64,000 bases of DNA from Corydoras sp. C115 (Eukaryota > Chordata > Actinopteri > Siluriformes > Callichthyidae): positions 170,001 through 234,000 of the forward strand of contig JAFMOC010000420.1 of the NCBI GenBank assembly GCA_019802505.1. The letters are read 5' to 3'. How positions within the stretch are numbered: position 1 is the first letter of the stretch; the number at the start of each line of letters is the position of its first letter. Under the pieces are notes generated by a model. It was not told the DNA's origin and did no database searches. It was given only the letters and a program-made list of their open reading frames with translations. A program made the translations under genes and the position numbers. Positions 60,488 to 64,000 of this stretch are shown in pieces.

Positions 60488-63400
60488 CTAAAAGAGAGTG
60501 CGCAACGACCTGGACTTCTGACTAATAGAATTAGTGAATTCTTTTATGGCAAGCGGCCTCTGCGTCATAGACTCAATTAGGCGGTTCACTTTTCTGACTA
60601 CCCTTCCAGTCCGTGTTCTAAATGGGTTCGTCCCTTCTACTGTCGGTTGTGTATCCGGCATGGGTGCCACCACGTCAGGAAACGCTTGTGCTACGGGATA
60701 GTCAACCCTGTCCACAGAACGATTGTGACTGTCAGTTCGATGCATACAAGCCAGTGAATCCGTTGTTAACTGCTCAGAACATTCCGATTCGTTAGAATCA
60801 TGGATTTCTCCCTCGGTATACTCCAAACCTGCAGTAAGATCACGAGAATCCCCTTCATCAAAAGTCTCTCTGTCCTGAGAACAACCTTGCTTATCCATCA
60901 AGATAACACTCTCTCCAATTTCCATAACACCTTCCCCTGAATTTCCCAAAGTGGCTTGTACCTGATCTTCAGTGTCATCGACTATATCGAGCTCTGCAGA
61001 TATTGACCCTTGGCCTTCAGTGCTTTCAACTAACTGAACAGGTAAGAAGCTGACATCCAACAAGAGGTTCCGGAGTACTACCTTACAGTTCCCTTCTTCA
61101 TCCTTTATCCTGTAAGTGTGTGTTGCTGGTTTCTTGTCTACAACAGTATATACAGTTGGAGCCCACCTATCTGCAAGTTTCCTTCTACCTCTCTCGCTTT
61201 TGTTCGCTAGAAGTACCCTATCCCCCACATTGAGGTAGGTGCCCTTCACCTTTCTGCTGTACCCCTCTACTTGCTTCTGCTGCTCTCTGTCCGCATGCCA
61301 TTGAGCAATATCCACAGCCTCACGTAAATGTGACATGAGCGTCTTCAAATAGGCATCGTGATCAACTACCACAGAATCTTTAAGAGCTCGCCCAAACATC
61401 ATATCAACTGGGAGCCTGGGAATACGGCCAAACATCAAATAGAATGGGGCATAACCAGTCGTTTCGTGTACAGTAGCATTGTACGCAAACGTCAACGTCT
61501 GAATCTGCTCAGGCCAATGTTGTTTGGTTCTCAAAGGCAACGAGCGCAACATGATCCCCAAAGTCCTATTGAACCTCTCAGTTCCCCCGTTCCCCATTGG
61601 GTGGTACGGTGTATTGTGTGATTTAGCAACACCAGCTAACCTAAGTAGTTCCGCAATTAGCTCACTCTCAAAATTAGTCCCTTGGTCCGTGTGTATCCGT
61701 TCTGGGAACCCATAAACGCAAAACACATGATCCCATAGTTTCTTAGCTACCTGCCGAGCAGTTTGGTTGTGACAGGGGAATGCATGAGCCAGCTTCGTGA
61801 AATGGTCGGTAATAACCAACACATCAACAGGATCCTTCTTCTTATCCTCGGCACACCAGAAATCCATACATACCAATTCCATAGGCGCAGACGTTTTTAT
61901 ACTCTCAAGTGGAGCCCTTGCAGATGGATCAGGGGTTTTTGCAAGTATGCACCTTTGACAACACTTTACATATGCTTTGACGTCCTGTTCCATCCTATGC
62001 CAAAAGAAACGCTGCCTCGCCAAATGAAGGGTTCTAATCTGCCCCTGATGACCCGCAAGGTCATGGATTCCTTTCAACACTTGGTCTTTCAAAGAATGAG
62101 GAAGTATTAACTGGTGTCGTTTCTGTTTGCTGACAGGATCCTTAGATACTCGATAGAGCAAACCGTCTAGTAATTTCAATTTGTCCCATTGCTTGACCAA
62201 ACCCAGGACTGAGTGATCAAACACAACCCTCTCTCGCCTCGTGGGCCGTCTTTTGCAATGCACAAATGGGAGAATCTTGGTTATAGAGGGATCCTCTTGC
62301 TGTTTCTGTTGCAACTCTTCTAATGAAAACACTGATAGGGAATCTCCGACCGAATCAAAAGGCTGCTTAACCGACTGAAAGCCCTGCATAGCCCTAAGCT
62401 CAGCTCCAACTTCCCAGTGGTCATGACCTTCGTAAAGCCCTTTAAAAGTGCCTACATCACATGGACATGCTGAAGGCCCTTCACTCAAATCAGATAAACT
62501 CCTGTCCTGGCTATCTACTAGCTGACACTGAACCCTTAGACGAAATGCATCTTGTACTGCTTCTTCATCAACCCAATCAGCCTCCATCAACAGGGAGTTG
62601 TATTGCTCTCTTAATAACCGATGACCAACTGTTCGTGCAAACGGGTCTCTACTTAAGGTATCAGCCACAACATTCTTGCTTCCTGCAATGTGCTTCAGTT
62701 CGAAATTATAAGGGGCAAGTTTTGCAATCCACCGCTGCTCGCACGCATCCAACTTGGGCTTCGTCAATATATATGTTAAGGGGTTATTGTCCGTCCATAC
62801 TGTGAAGTTATGTCCCTTAAGCCAATGGCTGAACTTCTCGCGCACACTCCATTTTAGCGCCAAGAACTCTAGCCGATGCGCAGGATATTTCTTTTGTGAA
62901 CTACTCAGTGTCTTACTTGCAAAAGCAATTGGACGTGCCCGGTTTTCTCCAAGAGGTACTTGAGACAACACTGCTCCAAGACCATCTAGTGAGGCATCAA
63001 CGGAAAGAATCAAGGGCCTTGAAAAATCAGGGTGAGCAAGTACTGCACAACTCAATAGCTTCTCCTTAAGCATAAGCAGAGCTGCATCACATTCTTGTGT
63101 CCAATCTGATGGTGTCAACCTCCTGAAACTACCTGCCTTTTTTGTGTGTCCTAGCTTCCCTCTTCTTTTCTGTCCTGATGTGAGAGCAAACAGGGGTTTC
63201 GCCAAAGCGGAACAACTTGGGATGAAGTGTTGGTAATACAAAATCATCCCTAAGAACGATTTGATTCTCCTTACCGAAGGAGTGCAACCATCATCTTCCA
63301 TGAGGTCAAACTTGGACATTCTGGATATTACCTCAACTTTCTCAGGGTCTACAGAAACGCCACTGCTGTCTATTACATGACCAAGAAATCTCACGGAAGT

Positions 63401-63631
63401 GCGCAAGAGGTGACAGTTTTTGGGACTTAATTTGAGTTTGTGTTCCTGCAATCTTTGAAACACAACTTCAAGCCTTTCTAGGGCCTCCCTTTCACTTGCA
63501 GCAAATACCAACATATCATCCAAGTAGCAGAGGAGACTACTGAAATTCAAATCGCCAAAAATGCACATCATCATCCTCATGAAAGATGCAGGACTGTTAC
63601 ACAAACCCTGGGGCATTCTATTGCTCTTCAC
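60488..63631 (-). CDS. Gypsy polyprotein: RT, RNase H, integrase (long open frame)
   Basis: 1047-residue open frame, the longest in the window. From the start: MPQGLCNSPASFMRMMM and the RT active site LLCYLDDMLVFAAS (about residue 36-39), RT connection to about 200, RNase H with LILSVDASLDGLGAVLSQ and FTVWTDNNPLTYILTKPKLD (about 210-335), integrase zinc module GIHDLAGHQGQIRTLHLARQ with YVKCCQRCILAKTP (about 525-580), DDE core with MELVCMDFWCAED, ERIHTDQGTNFESE and GNGGTERFNRTLGIM (about 590-740), then a C-terminal region with RVLLANKSERGRRKLADRWA and an acidic tail. No chromodomain signature. This is a different Gypsy lineage from the chromodomain elements. The start is not natural: RT's first half lies upstream in another frame (63618-63992) and about 20 residues between the halves appear missing. 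Confidence 0.9.
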   Translation of the reverse strand: MKSNRMPQGLCNSPASFMRMMMCIFGDLNFSSLLCYLDDMLVFAASEREALERLEVVFQRLQEHKLKLSPKNCHLLRTSVRFLGHVIDSSGVSVDPEKVEVISRMSKFDLMEDDGCTPSVRRIKSFLGMILYYQHFIPSCSALAKPLFALTSGQKRRGKLGHTKKAGSFRRLTPSDWTQECDAALLMLKEKLLSCAVLAHPDFSRPLILSVDASLDGLGAVLSQVPLGENRARPIAFASKTLSSSQKKYPAHRLEFLALKWSVREKFSHWLKGHNFTVWTDNNPLTYILTKPKLDACEQRWIAKLAPYNFELKHIAGSKNVVADTLSRDPFARTVGHRLLREQYNSLLMEADWVDEEAVQDAFRLRVQCQLVDSQDRSLSDLSEGPSACPCDVGTFKGLYEGHDHWEVGAELRAMQGFQSVKQPFDSVGDSLSVFSLEELQQKQQEDPSITKILPFVHCKRRPTRRERVVFDHSVLGLVKQWDKLKLLDGLLYRVSKDPVSKQKRHQLILPHSLKDQVLKGIHDLAGHQGQIRTLHLARQRFFWHRMEQDVKAYVKCCQRCILAKTPDPSARAPLESIKTSAPMELVCMDFWCAEDKKKDPVDVLVITDHFTKLAHAFPCHNQTARQVAKKLWDHVFCVYGFPERIHTDQGTNFESELIAELLRLAGVAKSHNTPYHPMGNGGTERFNRTLGIMLRSLPLRTKQHWPEQIQTLTFAYNATVHETTGYAPFYLMFGRIPRLPVDMMFGRALKDSVVVDHDAYLKTLMSHLREAVDIAQWHADREQQKQVEGYSRKVKGTYLNVGDRVLLANKSERGRRKLADRWAPTVYTVVDKKPATHTYRIKDEEGNCKVVLRNLLLDVSFLPVQLVESTEGQGSISAELDIVDDTEDQVQATLGNSGEGVMEIGESVILMDKQGCSQDRETFDEGDSRDLTAGLEYTEGEIHDSNESECSEQLTTDSLACMHRTDSHNRSVDRVDYPVAQAFPDVVAPMPDTQPTVEGTNPFRTRTGRVVRKVNRLIESMTQRPLAIKEFTNSISQKSRSLRTLF

Positions 63632-63992
63632 TCATTGGGATATTATAAAACCCAGATGTTAAATCCATTGTGCTGAAATATGTGTTGCCACCTAGTGCAG
63701 CTAAGCAATCGGACTGGTGTGGGAGTGGGTGCGCGTCTTTCACAGTCTTGGAATTTAGTAATCTGAAATCAGTGCATATCCTTAAACTACCATCCTTTTT
63801 CCATACCATAACTAAAGGAGATGCATATTCACTTGCTGATTTCCTGATTATGCCTTGCTCTTCCATGTCTGACAAAGCCTGTCTCAACTTTTCATAGTGA
63901 GCAGGCGGGACTCTCCGATACGGGAGACGGAATGGTCGCTCGTCCGTGAGATGAATACGATGCTCGAATCCCTTAGCTTTACCACAGTCCAA
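63618..63992 (-). pseudogene. Gypsy pol, N-terminal RT part (runs to the window edge)
   Basis: HRIHLTDERPFRLPYRRVPP, LSDMEEQGIIRKSASEYASP, LVMVWKKDGSLRICTDFRLL and YFSTMDLTSGFYNIPMSEEQ are the fingers and first palm block of RT; MDLTSGF holds the first catalytic Asp. The frame breaks just after SEEQ, overlapping the long downstream frame by 14 bp. Protease and gag would lie beyond 64000. Confidence 0.88.
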
Positions 63993-64000
63993 GGCATGTT

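Noticed and set aside
60488..63992. Host single-exon gene encoding a 1047-residue protein
   Set aside because: Domain order RT-RNase H-integrase, an adjoining LTR with polypurine tract, and a broken RT make it a Gypsy retrotransposon.

Overview
The window looks like teleost fish nuclear DNA. Two T-cell receptor alpha/delta variable (V) segments and one V relic are embedded in DNA made almost entirely of fish-type transposable elements: Rex3/RTE, L2/Rex1-type and CR1/jockey-type LINEs, chromodomain Gypsy retrotransposons, Tc1 and hAT elements, and a tRNA-derived SINE. I see no bacterial operon, CRISPR array, rRNA gene or free-standing tRNA gene. The only host genes I can support are the V segments. 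Species cannot be fixed by eye.

Layout. 1-2.2 kb: GC-rich minisatellite plus an LTR, ending in an (AT)n tract. 2.2-5.1 kb: LINE 3' end, a small inverted-repeat element, and a folded-back LTR element with a GC-rich tandem-repeat interior. 5.6-6.2 kb: V segment 1 (leader, intron, V exon, recombination signal). 6.3-14.4 kb: Tc1 remnant, a minus-strand Rex3-like LINE, then two plus-strand LINEs interrupted by three solo LTRs, each with a 4-5 bp target-site duplication. 16-24 kb: SINE, L2 fragment, and a plus-strand chromodomain Gypsy element with a nearly full-length LINE inserted in its gag. 25-28.7 kb: minus-strand Gypsy element lacking gag. 28.7-34.7 kb: SINEs, LINE 3' end with GC-rich UTR, a Tc1 copy with both ends, a short LTR element, and another Tc1 copy split by a SINE. 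35.5-36.1 kb: V segment 2. 36.8-41.7 kb: SINE, a complete short LTR retrotransposon with TSD, degraded LINE, and a non-autonomous hAT element carrying a nested SINE. 42.6-43.0 kb: V pseudogene. 43.3-58.1 kb: four decayed Gypsy elements, a second short LTR element, an L2 LINE and a decayed hAT transposase. 59.1-64 kb: hAT fragment interrupted by the 3' LTR and nearly continuous pol of a Gypsy element that runs off the right edge.

How it works together. The V segments are germline recombination substrates: each has its own short upstream region, a leader exon and a 22/23-bp-spacer recombination signal 3' of the YYC codons. Everything between them appears to be accumulated repeats, many nested, so relative insertion order can be read directly. 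Every autonomous element visible here is broken except possibly the right-edge Gypsy element, which lacks part of its RT and whose far end is outside the window.

I found no convincing new biological system. The most distinctive items are the family of short non-autonomous LTR retrotransposons with tandem-repeat interiors, the two large foldback palindromes, and the dense record of nested insertions in an immune-receptor V region.
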